From contig NZ_JARVWP010000031.1 in the NCBI RefSeq assembly GCF_029846235.1, positions 1 through 48,326 of the forward strand: 48,326 nucleotides of DNA. Direction: 5' to 3'. Below, piece after piece: positions 39,834 through 47,879 of this stretch; position 1 is the stretch's first letter, and each line of letters starts with the position of its first letter. The DNA is from Bradyrhizobium sp. CER78. Its GTDB lineage: Bacteria; Pseudomonadota; Alphaproteobacteria; Rhizobiales; Xanthobacteraceae. Made by a program: the position numbers and the translations under genes. The notes under the pieces were generated by a model. It ran no database searches. It was not told the DNA's origin and was given only the letters and a program-made list of their open reading frames with translations.

Positions 39834-41423
39834 CTACGCCACCGGGACCGCGGCCAGGGCGGTGAGAACATCCGCGCCCCTGGGAACGCCGAGCCCGGTG
39901 CAGGCGCTCCAGCCGGGGCCGGCATCGTAGCCTTTGCCGCCGACGCGGTTGTTGCCCTGCTCGATCGCGCGGAAGGCGCCGGGATTGGCGTAAAGCGCCG
40001 CATTGAGCAAGCCGATCTGCTCGCCGCGTGCGGCGATCGCAATCGCGACCAGGGCGGCCCATAGCGGTGTCGCGGCGCTGGTCCCGCTCATCGCCATCGC
40101 CTGCCCGTTGACGATGATGCGGTAGCCCGGGCTTGCCGCGGCCGCGCAGGCAACGTCCGGGACGCCGCGCCGGATCGCGCCGTCGTTCTGCGACTTCGGC
40201 AGCGTCAGATGCGACTGATAGTCGGGGACGGGAAACGCATCGCTGATGCCGCCGCCGGTGCCGATCGCGCCGGCGTTCCACACCGCCTCAGCTCCGGCCG
40301 ACCCGTTGCCCGCGGCGAGCGCCGGCTGCGTGCCGCCGCAGCTCGTCGCATAGGGGCTCGAGGCGGGAAACCAGACATGGACCTTGCCGTCGGTCAGGCC
40401 GCTGGTCGCCAGCTGATCGCCGGAGGCGAACAGTACGCTGACGCGCAGCCGCGCGGCATCGGCCAGCACCGCCTGCATCGCATCACGCCCCGGCTCGGTC
40501 CAGAATTTCTCGGCGCTGCCCCAGCTGACCGAGATCACCTGCGGCGAATGCACTTCATCGAACACCGCCTGATGGATCGCGTCGGTGAGACCGGCGGCGG
40601 AGTTCTCGGCAAAATAGACCACGATCCTGGCCTTCGGCAGCAGGCCGGCGAGCACCTGGAGGTCGAGCGCGAGCTCCTGATCGGCGACATCGTTGGTGCC
40701 GAGACCGCTGTCGTTACCGGTCTGCGGCACATTGACGACGACCGGCGGCTGCCGGTTCATGCCGGTTAGCGCCATCGCGAGATCGCTCTGCAGATAGCCG
40801 CCGCCGAGCGCGACGATACCGACGCAGATCGACGACACGTCGCGGTCCAGCGGAATGCCGTAGAGCGCCGCGATGTCGGTCGGCCACAACCCGCTGTCGC
40901 TTCCCATGTCGGCGCGGGCCTGCACAAGCGGCGGCTTCGTGGTCCGGAGCGGGCGCTGATCGAAGCCGAGAATGGCGCGGGTCCATGGCGCGATCTCGGC
41001 CGGCACCGTCAGGCCGCCGACCCGCGCACGAAATTCGCGCTGGCCGTCACGATAGATCCGAAGCGTTGCGCCGAAGGTCTCGGCCATCTGCCTTGCGGTG
41101 CCTTCAATCATGACGGTGCGCGCGACAACATCGGTGCCGAGGACGCTCAGTCCCCTCTCCGCCGCCAATCGAGCGATCCGCGCGGCGGCGCGGGCATGGC
41201 TGCGGTGGCGCTGGGTCGCGAGCTGATGCCGCGTGACCGGTTTGGCGAGCCGGGCCAGATCACCGGCGCTGCCCGGCTGAAACTTGTCCGGGGTGCGCCG
41301 CTTGACATAGACCACGATGGAGATCCGCTCGTTCGGATCGACATCGCCGACCAGCGTCGCGCCATCGGGCGCGGCGCGGTTGCTGCCCGCAAGCGGAATC
41401 CTGCGCTCGTGCGAGCCGGCCAT
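39834..41423 (-). CDS. S53 (sedolisin/kumamolisin) family serine-carboxyl peptidase
   Basis: This 529-residue peptidase has a pro-kumamolisin activation domain at about residues 25-165 (RISIVVYVKRRTPDKFQPGS, GLSVLGTDVVARTVMIEGTA). The catalytic domain carries the Glu and Asp of the triad in DVADQELALDLQVLAG, the oxyanion Asp in FASGDQLATSG, and the nucleophile Ser in AMSGTSAATPLWAAL. A Ca-binding GYDAGPGWSACTGLG ends it. Such enzymes act at acid pH after self-activation. No ordinary signal peptide is seen, as in kumamolisin. It begins 10 bases after the heme-motif gene, as last gene of a three-gene set. Confidence 0.93.
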   Translation of the reverse strand: MAGSHERRIPLAGSNRAAPDGATLVGDVDPNERISIVVYVKRRTPDKFQPGSAGDLARLAKPVTRHQLATQRHRSHARAAARIARLAAERGLSVLGTDVVARTVMIEGTARQMAETFGATLRIYRDGQREFRARVGGLTVPAEIAPWTRAILGFDQRPLRTTKPPLVQARADMGSDSGLWPTDIAALYGIPLDRDVSSICVGIVALGGGYLQSDLAMALTGMNRQPPVVVNVPQTGNDSGLGTNDVADQELALDLQVLAGLLPKARIVVYFAENSAAGLTDAIHQAVFDEVHSPQVISVSWGSAEKFWTEPGRDAMQAVLADAARLRVSVLFASGDQLATSGLTDGKVHVWFPASSPYATSCGGTQPALAAGNGSAGAEAVWNAGAIGTGGGISDAFPVPDYQSHLTLPKSQNDGAIRRGVPDVACAAAASPGYRIIVNGQAMAMSGTSAATPLWAALVAIAIAARGEQIGLLNAALYANPGAFRAIEQGNNRVGGKGYDAGPGWSACTGLGVPRGADVLTALAAVPVA

Positions 41424-41433
41424 CAGTCCGGTC

Positions 41434-42621
41434 TCACTTCCCGGCGCATGGCGTCGGCTGCACCGGACTTTGCGTATCGTCATAGGCGCAGAACGGGATC
41501 GACCAGACGAAGTCCGCCGCGGTCGCGATCCGCGTGAGACCGGGCTTGCCCTCGAAGATCGGCGGCTGACTCGAGAACTTCCAGTACCATTCGGGCAGCA
41601 GCGGCCCGAGCGGAGCGACCGGACCATTCGGACCGAACGAGAGGAACCCGGCCTGCGACGCCGGCGTGCCGTCCGCCTTGAAGGCGGCGCGGCCGTGGCA
41701 GGTGATGCAGGACGACGTCGCGACGAAGCCGTCCTCGGTGACGGAATTGCCGACCCTGATGTCGAGCCCGGCATTGTCGACGAAATCGACCTGCGACCCC
41801 TTCAGGCAGTAATTGTTGTAGACGGGATCGATGTCCGCGCTCGACAGCATCGCCGTCAGCGCCGGCGTCTTCACGCAATCCGGATAGCCCTGGCCTGCGG
41901 TCCGGTTCGACGGCACGAACGCGGTCTGCGCGCCGAAACTATCGCGGCAGCCGATGATGTCGCAGCGGCCCGGATTGAAGCGGTGCTCGAACGTCGCCCA
42001 GGTCCAGTTCGGCACCTGCTTGCTGATCACATGCATCGAGACCAGGGCGTACTGCACGCCGGCCGCACTGTTGACGTGATAGAGCTGCGGCACTTGGGCC
42101 ACCGTCACCTTGTTGTTGGTGAATTGCGGAATGTCGCTGACCGGCACCCAATTCCCCTTCACCTCGATCGAATCCACCGGGAACGACAGCGTCTTGCCGA
42201 ATGCGGCCTTCACGCCCGACAGCTTGTAGAGGTTGTTCTGGACGATGAAGTCGAACGTCGCCTTGTTGTGACGCGTTTCCTCCATCTGCCCTTGCGCTGC
42301 GCCCGGCGGCAGCGCCGGCAGCAATCCGCCGCTCTGCTGCACGCCCTCGCGCGCCACCTGCGGCAAGATCGGCGGGCGCAGCGACGGCGGCGTCGCGGCG
42401 GCCGGAAACTGCGGGTTGGGCTGGAACAGGTCGGTATCGCTCGCCCAGGTCTCGAACGTCGAATTGCTGCCGCCGGCACGGGTATTGGCCTGGATGAAGA
42501 GCTGCCAGGCGACCTGATCCGGCGCGGTCATCGCAGGATTCGGCGGCGACTGCGCCGCGGCCGGCACGGCGGGAAGCACAAACAGACCACAGACGAGCAG
42601 CGTGTCGATCGACCTTCTCAT
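41434..42621 (-). CDS. Exported protein with a single c-type heme motif
   Basis: This 395-residue protein has a signal peptide (residues 1-23, RSIDTLLVCGLFVLPAVPAA) and one heme-attachment motif CITCH at 305-309 (TSSCITCHGRAAFKADGTPA). Readable conserved parts are DQVAWQLFIQANTRAGGSNS, ATFEHRFNPGRCDIIGCRDS, and the paired Cys around YPDCVKTP and NNYCLKGSQVDF. It should be a periplasmic heme protein, but the bulk matches no cytochrome I know. GGAGAG precedes the ATG. It lies between a small protein and the S53 peptidase in one operon. Confidence 0.8.
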   Translation of the reverse strand: MRRSIDTLLVCGLFVLPAVPAAAQSPPNPAMTAPDQVAWQLFIQANTRAGGSNSTFETWASDTDLFQPNPQFPAAATPPSLRPPILPQVAREGVQQSGGLLPALPPGAAQGQMEETRHNKATFDFIVQNNLYKLSGVKAAFGKTLSFPVDSIEVKGNWVPVSDIPQFTNNKVTVAQVPQLYHVNSAAGVQYALVSMHVISKQVPNWTWATFEHRFNPGRCDIIGCRDSFGAQTAFVPSNRTAGQGYPDCVKTPALTAMLSSADIDPVYNNYCLKGSQVDFVDNAGLDIRVGNSVTEDGFVATSSCITCHGRAAFKADGTPASQAGFLSFGPNGPVAPLGPLLPEWYWKFSSQPPIFEGKPGLTRIATAADFVWSIPFCAYDDTQSPVQPTPCAGK

Positions 42622-42642
42622 CTTTGCTCTCCACATTGAGGT

Positions 42643-42900
42643 TCAAGGTTGGAAGCCGTCTCCCATCCAGCTCGCATAGAGATCGAGCGAGTCCTGCGTC
42701 CATCGGTGACCGGGCGGCATGAAGCCGGACGACAGCGCGGCGAAGACACGGCGCGCGTTGGCGTGATCGGCAAAATCGTCATTGCCGGACGGGTCACCCA
42801 TCCAGTCGGCGTCGCCGAGCCGAACGCCCTTTGGCGTCATGCAGGCGATGTCGCCCGGTCGAAACATCGGCAGGATGTCGTTGCCGAAACTGGTCGTCAT
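42643..42900 (-). CDS. Small MPPG-motif protein, cytochrome-like without CxxCH
   Basis: This 85-residue protein reads MTTSFGNDILPMFRPGDIAC, then ANARRVFAALSSGFMPPGHR and WTQDSLDLYASWMGDGF. The order (SF-NDI-P-F, a lone Cys, then G-MPPG-W and a final W) is that of c-type cytochrome domains of the planctomycete/proteobacterial oxidase kind, but the CxxCH heme site is missing. The start is uncertain; ATG 42900 fits the similarity best, and frames open further up to 43077. First gene of the S53 cassette; 21 bases separate it from the heme protein gene. Confidence 0.65.
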   Translation of the reverse strand: MTTSFGNDILPMFRPGDIACMTPKGVRLGDADWMGDPSGNDDFADHANARRVFAALSSGFMPPGHRWTQDSLDLYASWMGDGFQP

Positions 42901-43099
42901 CGGGATCACCGAGCCCATTCGCGATATGCACTTCTGGTTGCATATCGTATAGACGGCTATCGCAAAGACCGCTGTGAAGCGGCTCACACCGGCGCAGCAA
43001 TTTCTGGCGGCCGTCGGCGCACGCCGGTGCACAAGCCGGCGGCCGGATCGAACCGGAGCTTCGCGAACCGCGACCAATCAGCTATAGGATGACCATCTG

Positions 43100-43148
43100 G
43101 AGCATGATCCGGAAAAGTGCGAAGCGGTTTTCCGGAAAGATCATGCTC
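43100..43148. repeat. Palindromic repeat, family E, copy 1
   Basis: GAGCATGATC and GATCATGCTC form the outer arms, and CCGGAAAA and TTTTCCGG the inner ones, around GTGCGAAGCGG. It is related to 29061-29104. It sits in the 321-base spacer between the S53 cassette and the DUF350 operon; the rest of that spacer shows no gene and must hold both divergent promoters. Confidence 0.85.
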
Positions 43149-43221
43149 AAACAACGAGCAAAAGCGCGATGACAATTCAACCTGATCTCATCGCGCTTTT
43201 TGGGCTGTTCGGGCGCATCAC

Positions 43222-43626
43222 ATGATCCTGCAATCCCTCGCCGGCCTGCCGGCGTTCCTGGTCTATTTCTGCACGGCGCTGATCGCCGTGGTCGCCTACC
43301 TCTTCGTCTACACCCGCGTCACGCCGCATGACGAATTCCAGCTGATCCGCGACAATGATTCCGCGGCGGCGATTGCGCTCGGCCTCAGCCTGCTCGGCTT
43401 CGTGCTGCCGGTCGTCAGCGCCATCGCCCACTCCGCCAATGTGATCGACTGCCTGATCTGGAGCATCATCGCGCTGATCGTCCAGATCATCGTCTATTAC
43501 ATCGTGAAGATCCCGGTGCCGAACCTGTCGGCGCGGATCGCCTCCGGCGAAATGGCGGCGGCGATCTGGCTCGGGCTGTCCTCACTGGCCGCAGGTGCGC
43601 TGAACGCGGCCTGCATGATCTACTGA
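43222..43626 (+). CDS. DUF350 membrane protein (YjfL-like)
   Basis: This 134-residue, almost fully hydrophobic protein has four predicted helices: FLVYFCTALIAVVAYLFVYT, AIALGLSLLGFVLPVVSAIA, CLIWSIIALIVQIIVYYIVK, and EMAAAIWLGLSSLAAGALNA. The conserved family pieces RVTPHDEFQLIRDNDSAAAI and NLSARIASGE are present. It is first in a set with a Ser-rich protein, a small exported protein and a GspS-like enzyme, the same order as yjfL-yjfM-yjfC in E. coli. The molecular role of the family is not established to my knowledge. Confidence 0.9.
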   Translation: MILQSLAGLPAFLVYFCTALIAVVAYLFVYTRVTPHDEFQLIRDNDSAAAIALGLSLLGFVLPVVSAIAHSANVIDCLIWSIIALIVQIIVYYIVKIPVPNLSARIASGEMAAAIWLGLSSLAAGALNAACMIY

Positions 43627-43642
43627 GCCATCGAGCCGAACC

Positions 43643-44065
43643 ATGGCGCGCAAACCCAACCCGGAATTCGGCAAGCGGCGGCCGGTGGTGCCGGCGATGC
43701 CGCCGCGGCAGGATCCGCCCTCCAAGCGCTCCAACCATGTCGCGCTGCTGATGATGGGCACGCTCGCGGTCGGCGGCGGCGCCTACGCGCTGATGCCGCG
43801 TCAGAATTGCCAGCCGATCCCGCCGACGCCGCCGGGCGTCACCGCGCCGGCCGTCCCGCAACCCGGCGCCGATTGCACGCAGCGCAGTTCGTCGTCCGGA
43901 TCGGGCGGCAGCGGCGGCGGCGGCAGCTCGTCGCGCAGCAGCTTCTACAGCGGCAGCTCGTCGTCGGGCGGCTCCTCATCCTCCTCGAGTTCGTCGTCAA
44001 GCTCATCGGTGAGCCGCGGCGGCTTCGGCTCGTTTGCGCATGCATTCGGCTTCGGCGGTAGCTGA
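43643..44065 (+). CDS. Membrane-anchored Ser-rich protein (YjfM position)
   Basis: This 140-residue protein has a Pro/Arg-rich cytosolic N-terminus (PEFGKRRPVVPAMPPRQDPP), one helix (NHVALLMMGTLAVGGGAYAL), a short Cys-Pro region with two Cys (CQPIPPTPPGVTAPAVPQPG, then DC), and a 45-residue tail made almost only of Ser and Gly, ending GGFGSFAHAFGFGGS. The tail would lie in the periplasm. It starts 16 bases after the DUF350 gene. In E. coli the corresponding place is taken by yjfM, but similarity in sequence is not claimed. It could be a substrate of the ATP-grasp enzyme. Confidence 0.75.
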   Translation: MARKPNPEFGKRRPVVPAMPPRQDPPSKRSNHVALLMMGTLAVGGGAYALMPRQNCQPIPPTPPGVTAPAVPQPGADCTQRSSSSGSGGSGGGGSSSRSSFYSGSSSSGGSSSSSSSSSSSSVSRGGFGSFAHAFGFGGS

Positions 44066-44173
44066 TGAGCACTTTGGCGCGTCGTCACGTGCTTTCACTT
44101 GCCCGGCGATCAGGGCTGATGGAAACTCGGCGCGGCTCCGCAAACGGCAGGGCAGAAGGCAGGGATCGCGTCG

Positions 44174-44386
44174 ATGAAGCGCTCGCGCCGCGTTTGGCTG
44201 AAATTGATGGGAAGCGTCGCGATCGGCGCAGCGTCGATCGGCCTGACGCCAGGCAATGCTCGCAATCATCACCACCATGCGAGGCACGGAGAAAGGCGAA
44301 AGCCCGAGCAAGTGTACCCCTCCGGCGGCTTCGGCGATGCGCCGCGCGCGCTCGCTCGCGGCGAGCTTTCGCATGGCGGTGGCTGA
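44174..44386 (+). CDS. Small basic exported protein with His cluster
   Basis: A 70-residue frame with a basic start and hydrophobic stretch (MKRSRRVWLKLMGSVAIGAA) is followed by NARNHHHHARHGERRKPEQV and an end YPSGGFGDAPRALARGELSH then GGG. AGGGATC precedes the ATG. It lies between the Ser-rich protein and the ATP-grasp enzyme, 42 bases before the latter, so it belongs to that set if real. Its GGFG motif is shared with the Ser-rich protein. Not recognised. Confidence 0.55.
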   Translation: MKRSRRVWLKLMGSVAIGAASIGLTPGNARNHHHHARHGERRKPEQVYPSGGFGDAPRALARGELSHGGG

Positions 44387-44428
44387 CCCGAGGCTGACAC
44401 ACATCTTCTGAAGATCACGGTCCCCTTC

Positions 44429-45586
44429 ATGCAACGCATCGCATGTCCCGAGCGCGACGATTGGCAGGCAACCGCCGAGAGCGCCGGTTTCACCTTCCAC
44501 ACCATCGACGGCGAACGTTACTGGGACGAGCGCGCCTATTACGCCTTCACGCTCGACGAGATCGAGCGCGATATCGAGGCGCCGACCGGCGAGATCGATG
44601 CGATGTGCCTCGAGCTCGCCGGACGCGCGGTCAAGGACGAGCGCTATCTGCGCCGGCTCAAGATTCCCCAGGCGTTCTGGGACCTGATCGCGGAAAGCTG
44701 GCGCCGCAAGGATCCAAGCCTCTACGGCCGGCTCGACCTCAAATTCAGCGGCAGCGGCCCGGCCAAGCTGCTCGAATACAATGCCGACACGCCGACCTCG
44801 ATCTTCGAGGCGGCGGTGTTTCAATGGACCTGGCTCGAACAGGCGATCCAACGCAACATCATCCCCAAGCGCGCCGACCAGTTCAACTCGATCCATGAGC
44901 GGCTGATCGAGGCCTGGAAGACCATCGGCGCCAACCATCCGCTGCATCTCACCGGATTGACCGGCAATGCCGAGGACGCCGGCACGCTCGCTTATCTCGA
45001 GGACACCGCGGCGCAAGCCGGGCTGAAGACCACGCTGCTCGACATCGAGGAGATCGGACTGCGCGATGATGGCCGGTTCGTCGACCTCGACGAAAGCCCG
45101 ATCGCGCTCGCCTTCAAGCTCTACCCGTGGGAGTGGATGTTTCACGACGCATTCGGCAAGAACCTCAGCTCGGCGCCGACGCAATGGATCGAGCCGCCGT
45201 GGAAGGCGATCCTGTCCAACAAGGGCATCCTGCCGCTGTTGTGGGAGATGTTCCCAAGCCACCCCAATCTGCTGCCGGCCTATTTCGATGACGACCCGCA
45301 GGCAGCCCAGCTCGGCAGCTCCTTCGTGCGCAAGCCGATCTATTCGCGCGAAGGCGCCAATGTCGAACTGGTCAGCGCCGGCATCACGCTGGTCGCCGAG
45401 CAAGGTCCCTACGGCGCCGAAGGTTTCATCCGCCAGGCGCTCGCGCCGCTGCCGAATTTTTCCGGACAGTATCCGGTGCTCGGAAGCTGGCTGGTCGACC
45501 ACACGCCTTGCGGACTCTCGATTCGCGAAGATGAAAATCCGATCACCGGCAACACCTCGCGCTTCCTGCCCCACGCGATTTTGTAG
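44429..45586 (+). CDS. Glutathionylspermidine-synthase-like ATP-grasp enzyme (YjfC/YgiC type)
   Basis: This 385-residue protein consists of the synthetase half of GspS alone, with no CHAP amidase domain. Key stretches: YGRLDLKFSGSGPAKLLEYN (nucleotide/Mg loop with ADTPTS), YPWEWMFHDAFGKNLSSAPT, IEPPWKAILSNKGILPLLWE, and FVRKPIYSREGANVELVSAG. The fold joins an amine or amino group to a carboxylate at ATP cost. YjfC and YgiC lack proven glutathionylspermidine activity (established knowledge as I recall it), so the substrate is open. Last gene of the DUF350 set. Confidence 0.9.
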   Translation: MQRIACPERDDWQATAESAGFTFHTIDGERYWDERAYYAFTLDEIERDIEAPTGEIDAMCLELAGRAVKDERYLRRLKIPQAFWDLIAESWRRKDPSLYGRLDLKFSGSGPAKLLEYNADTPTSIFEAAVFQWTWLEQAIQRNIIPKRADQFNSIHERLIEAWKTIGANHPLHLTGLTGNAEDAGTLAYLEDTAAQAGLKTTLLDIEEIGLRDDGRFVDLDESPIALAFKLYPWEWMFHDAFGKNLSSAPTQWIEPPWKAILSNKGILPLLWEMFPSHPNLLPAYFDDDPQAAQLGSSFVRKPIYSREGANVELVSAGITLVAEQGPYGAEGFIRQALAPLPNFSGQYPVLGSWLVDHTPCGLSIREDENPITGNTSRFLPHAIL

Positions 45587-45621
45587 CGGCGAGAACAGTT
45601 AGAGCGAGCGCAGTTCTTTCA

Positions 45622-45728
45622 CCGTCATCCTGAGGAGCCGCGAAGCGGCGTCTCGAAGGATGCACGGCCCGGCTGGTGGCCGTCGATCCTTCGAGACGCG
45701 CGCAAAAGCGCGCTCCTCAGGATGACGG
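45622..45728. repeat. Palindromic repeat, family C, copy 2
   Basis: The same 105-base class as 3643-3747: CCGTCATCCTGAGGAGC and GCTCCTCAGGATGACGG (end part) are inverted copies. The centre GGCCCGGCTGGTGGCC is the reverse complement of that in copy 1. It separates convergent genes (GspS-like and cheR) and may end both transcripts. Confidence 0.85.
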
Positions 45729-45768
45729 GGAGAAGCCTAGCCAGATGTTGAACGCAAGAGAGCTGACC

Positions 45769-46641
45769 TCACCGCGCAGCGGACGCGACCGCCTTCAGCA
45801 CATGCAACGCGGCGCCGGCGCGCGCGACCGGAGCGGTGCTGGGCTGATAGAGCCCGCGGCGGTCGGGATAGGGCCTGAACAAATTGGTGATGCCGACCAC
45901 GGATTCCGCCGCGCCAAGCGCGAGCACGCCGTCGGGCTCGAGCATCCGGGAGATCTTGCTGAAGATGCCCGCCTTGGTCTGCTGATCGAAATAGATCAGC
46001 ACATTGCGGCAGAAGATCACGTCGAAGGTGCCGAGATGCGAGATGTCCTGCAGCAGATTGAGCTGGCGATGCTGCACCATGCCGCGGATGTCGGCGTTGA
46101 GCTGCCAGAGTTCGCCCTGCTGCGTGAAGTACTTCACCAGCAGCTGGATCGGCAGGCCGCGCTGCACCTCGAACTGGCTGAACAGGCCGGCCTTGGACTT
46201 TTCCAGCACCGCCTGCGACAGGTCGGTGGCGATGATCTCGATGCGCCAGCCGCTGAACAGCGCGGTCATTTCCTTCAGCAGCATCGCGATCGAATACGGC
46301 TCCTGCCCGGTCGACGATGCCGCGCACCAGATCCGCAGGCTGCGGCGCGCAGCGCGCGCCTGTGCCAGCGCCGGCAGCACCGCTTCCTTGAGATGATCGA
46401 ACGGGATCTTGTCGCGAAAGAAGAAGGTCTCGTTGGTGGTCATCGCTTCGACCACCTCCGAAGTCAGCATCTCGGCGCCGCCCTTCATCCTCAGAACCAA
46501 CTCGGGAATGCCGGCAAGGTTCGACCTGCGCGCCAAAGGCAGCAAGCGGCTCTCGACGAGATATTGCTTGTCGCTCGACAGATCGAGGCCGGAACGTTCT
46601 TTCAGCAGCTTACGCAGATACTCGTAGTCCAGCGGCGTCAC
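45769..46641 (-). CDS. cheR: Chemotaxis receptor methyltransferase CheR
   Basis: This 290-residue enzyme uses S-adenosylmethionine to methylate glutamates of chemoreceptors. An N-terminal helical domain (PLDYEYLRKLLKERSGLDLS) with TTNETFFFRDKIPFDHLKEA leads into the methyltransferase fold: RIWCAASSTGQEPYSIAMLL (SAM motif I), EIIATDLSQAVLEKSKAG, and DVIFCRNVLIYFDQQTKAGI. The GTG start at 46641 overlaps the cheB stop as GTGA, with GGGAGA upstream. Length is normal. Last gene of a cheY-cheB-cheR set. Confidence 0.96.
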   Translation of the reverse strand: MTPLDYEYLRKLLKERSGLDLSSDKQYLVESRLLPLARRSNLAGIPELVLRMKGGAEMLTSEVVEAMTTNETFFFRDKIPFDHLKEAVLPALAQARAARRSLRIWCAASSTGQEPYSIAMLLKEMTALFSGWRIEIIATDLSQAVLEKSKAGLFSQFEVQRGLPIQLLVKYFTQQGELWQLNADIRGMVQHRQLNLLQDISHLGTFDVIFCRNVLIYFDQQTKAGIFSKISRMLEPDGVLALGAAESVVGITNLFRPYPDRRGLYQPSTAPVARAGAALHVLKAVASAAR

Positions 46642-47804
46642 GAACGGTCTCCCGCAAACACCCGAACAAGCTTCGGGGCGATCTGATTGAGCGGCAGCAC
46701 GGCGGCGCAGATCCCGGCATTGACCGCAGCACCAGGCATGCCCCAGACCACGCTGGTGGCTTCGTCCTGGGCGATCACGCTGCCGCCGGCGGCGACGATA
46801 TCCTTGCCGCCGCGCATGCCGTCGGAGCCCATGCCGGTCAGGATCACCGACATGATGCTGCCCTGCCAGACATCGATCGCGGAGGCGAACATCGGGTCCA
46901 CCGCGGGCTTGCAGAAATTGACCGGCGGCCCGTCGTCGAGCGCGATGGTGGCGTCGACGCCGTGGCGGACGATGCGCATGTGGCGTCCGCCCGGCGCCAG
47001 ATAGATCTGGCCCGGCTTGATGGTCTCGCCGTCGATCCCCTCATGCGCCGGCCGCTTGCTGGCGCGCGCCAAATGCTCGGCGAGAATCGTGGTGAAGGTC
47101 GGCGGCATGTGCTGGGTGATCAGCACCGGGACGCGATCGATCACCGGTCCGATCTCGGCAACCAGCGACATCAGCGCCTGCGGGCCGCCGGTCGACGAGC
47201 CGATCATCAACACCTTCGGCTGCAACAGGCCGAACGAACGGCGCGCGATCTGGGCCGGCGCGATGGGCGCAGCGACAGGAGCGAAAGTCCGCGGTCTGTC
47301 GTGACCGGGCGCGAGCGGCGGGCTCGCTGTCGTGTGCACCGTGCTGCGCCGTGCCTTGGCGCCGAGATGACGGATCTTCTGGATCAGGTCGTGGCGGAAA
47401 GTTTCGGCGGCGGTGGCCTCGCGCGTGCTCTCCGGCTTCGGAATGTAGTCGGACGCACCGAACGAGAGCGCCTTCAGGCTGATCTCCGCGTTGCGGCGGG
47501 TCAGCGTGGAAGCCATGATGACGACGAGATCGCGCTTTTTCGCCAACAGCTGCGGCAGCGCCGAGATTCCGTCCAGGTCGGGCATCTCGATGTCGAGCAC
47601 CGCGACGTCGGGATTGATCCGCTCGAGCTGGTTGACGGCGTCGAGGCCGGTGCGCAGCGAGGCCACGACCTCCATGTCGGGCTCGGCGCTGATCCAGCGC
47701 GAGATCATCCCGCGGATCACCACGGAATCGTCGACCACCATCACCCGCACCTTGTCGGACCGGGTCGATGTCGGAACCGCAGTACTTGTCAACGCAACAC
47801 TCAT
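46638..47804 (-). CDS. cheB: Chemotaxis response regulator methylesterase CheB
   Basis: This 388-residue two-domain enzyme removes receptor methyl groups when phosphorylated. The receiver has the acid pair in VMVVDDSVVIR (25-26), phospho-Asp71 (DVAVLDIEMPDLDG) and Lys123. After a variable linker (about 145-195), the esterase has catalytic Ser204 in IGSSTGGPQAL, His232 in ITQHMPP and Asp328 in LTGMGSDGM. GGTGA lies before the ATG. It is coupled to cheR by a 4-base overlap and follows cheY by 75 bases. Confidence 0.97.
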   Translation of the reverse strand: MSVALTSTAVPTSTRSDKVRVMVVDDSVVIRGMISRWISAEPDMEVVASLRTGLDAVNQLERINPDVAVLDIEMPDLDGISALPQLLAKKRDLVVIMASTLTRRNAEISLKALSFGASDYIPKPESTREATAAETFRHDLIQKIRHLGAKARRSTVHTTASPPLAPGHDRPRTFAPVAAPIAPAQIARRSFGLLQPKVLMIGSSTGGPQALMSLVAEIGPVIDRVPVLITQHMPPTFTTILAEHLARASKRPAHEGIDGETIKPGQIYLAPGGRHMRIVRHGVDATIALDDGPPVNFCKPAVDPMFASAIDVWQGSIMSVILTGMGSDGMRGGKDIVAAGGSVIAQDEATSVVWGMPGAAVNAGICAAVLPLNQIAPKLVRVFAGDRS

Positions 47805-47879
47805 GACTTCACCAGCGACGCAACACGACGCACAACAACCGTTGAGCCGAAGGCTTCTGCCGCCGGATCGAACGTAGAT

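Noticed and set aside
41424..41774. Upstream extension of the S53 peptidase by 117 codons
   Set aside because: It is Arg/Ser-rich, overlaps the heme-protein gene and has no counterpart in the family; the pro-domain starts normally after ATG 41423.
43955..44016. Ser-codon run in the Ser-rich protein as a microsatellite or frameshift site
   Set aside because: The codons are mixed (TCG, TCC, AGC, AGT, TCA), so there is no simple repeat of one unit, and the frame stays open to a sensible end.
44003..45574. A 523-codon minus-strand frame opposite the ATP-grasp gene
   Set aside because: The plus-strand product matches the glutathionylspermidine-synthase family over its full length; the opposite frame is unrecognised and overlaps two more genes.
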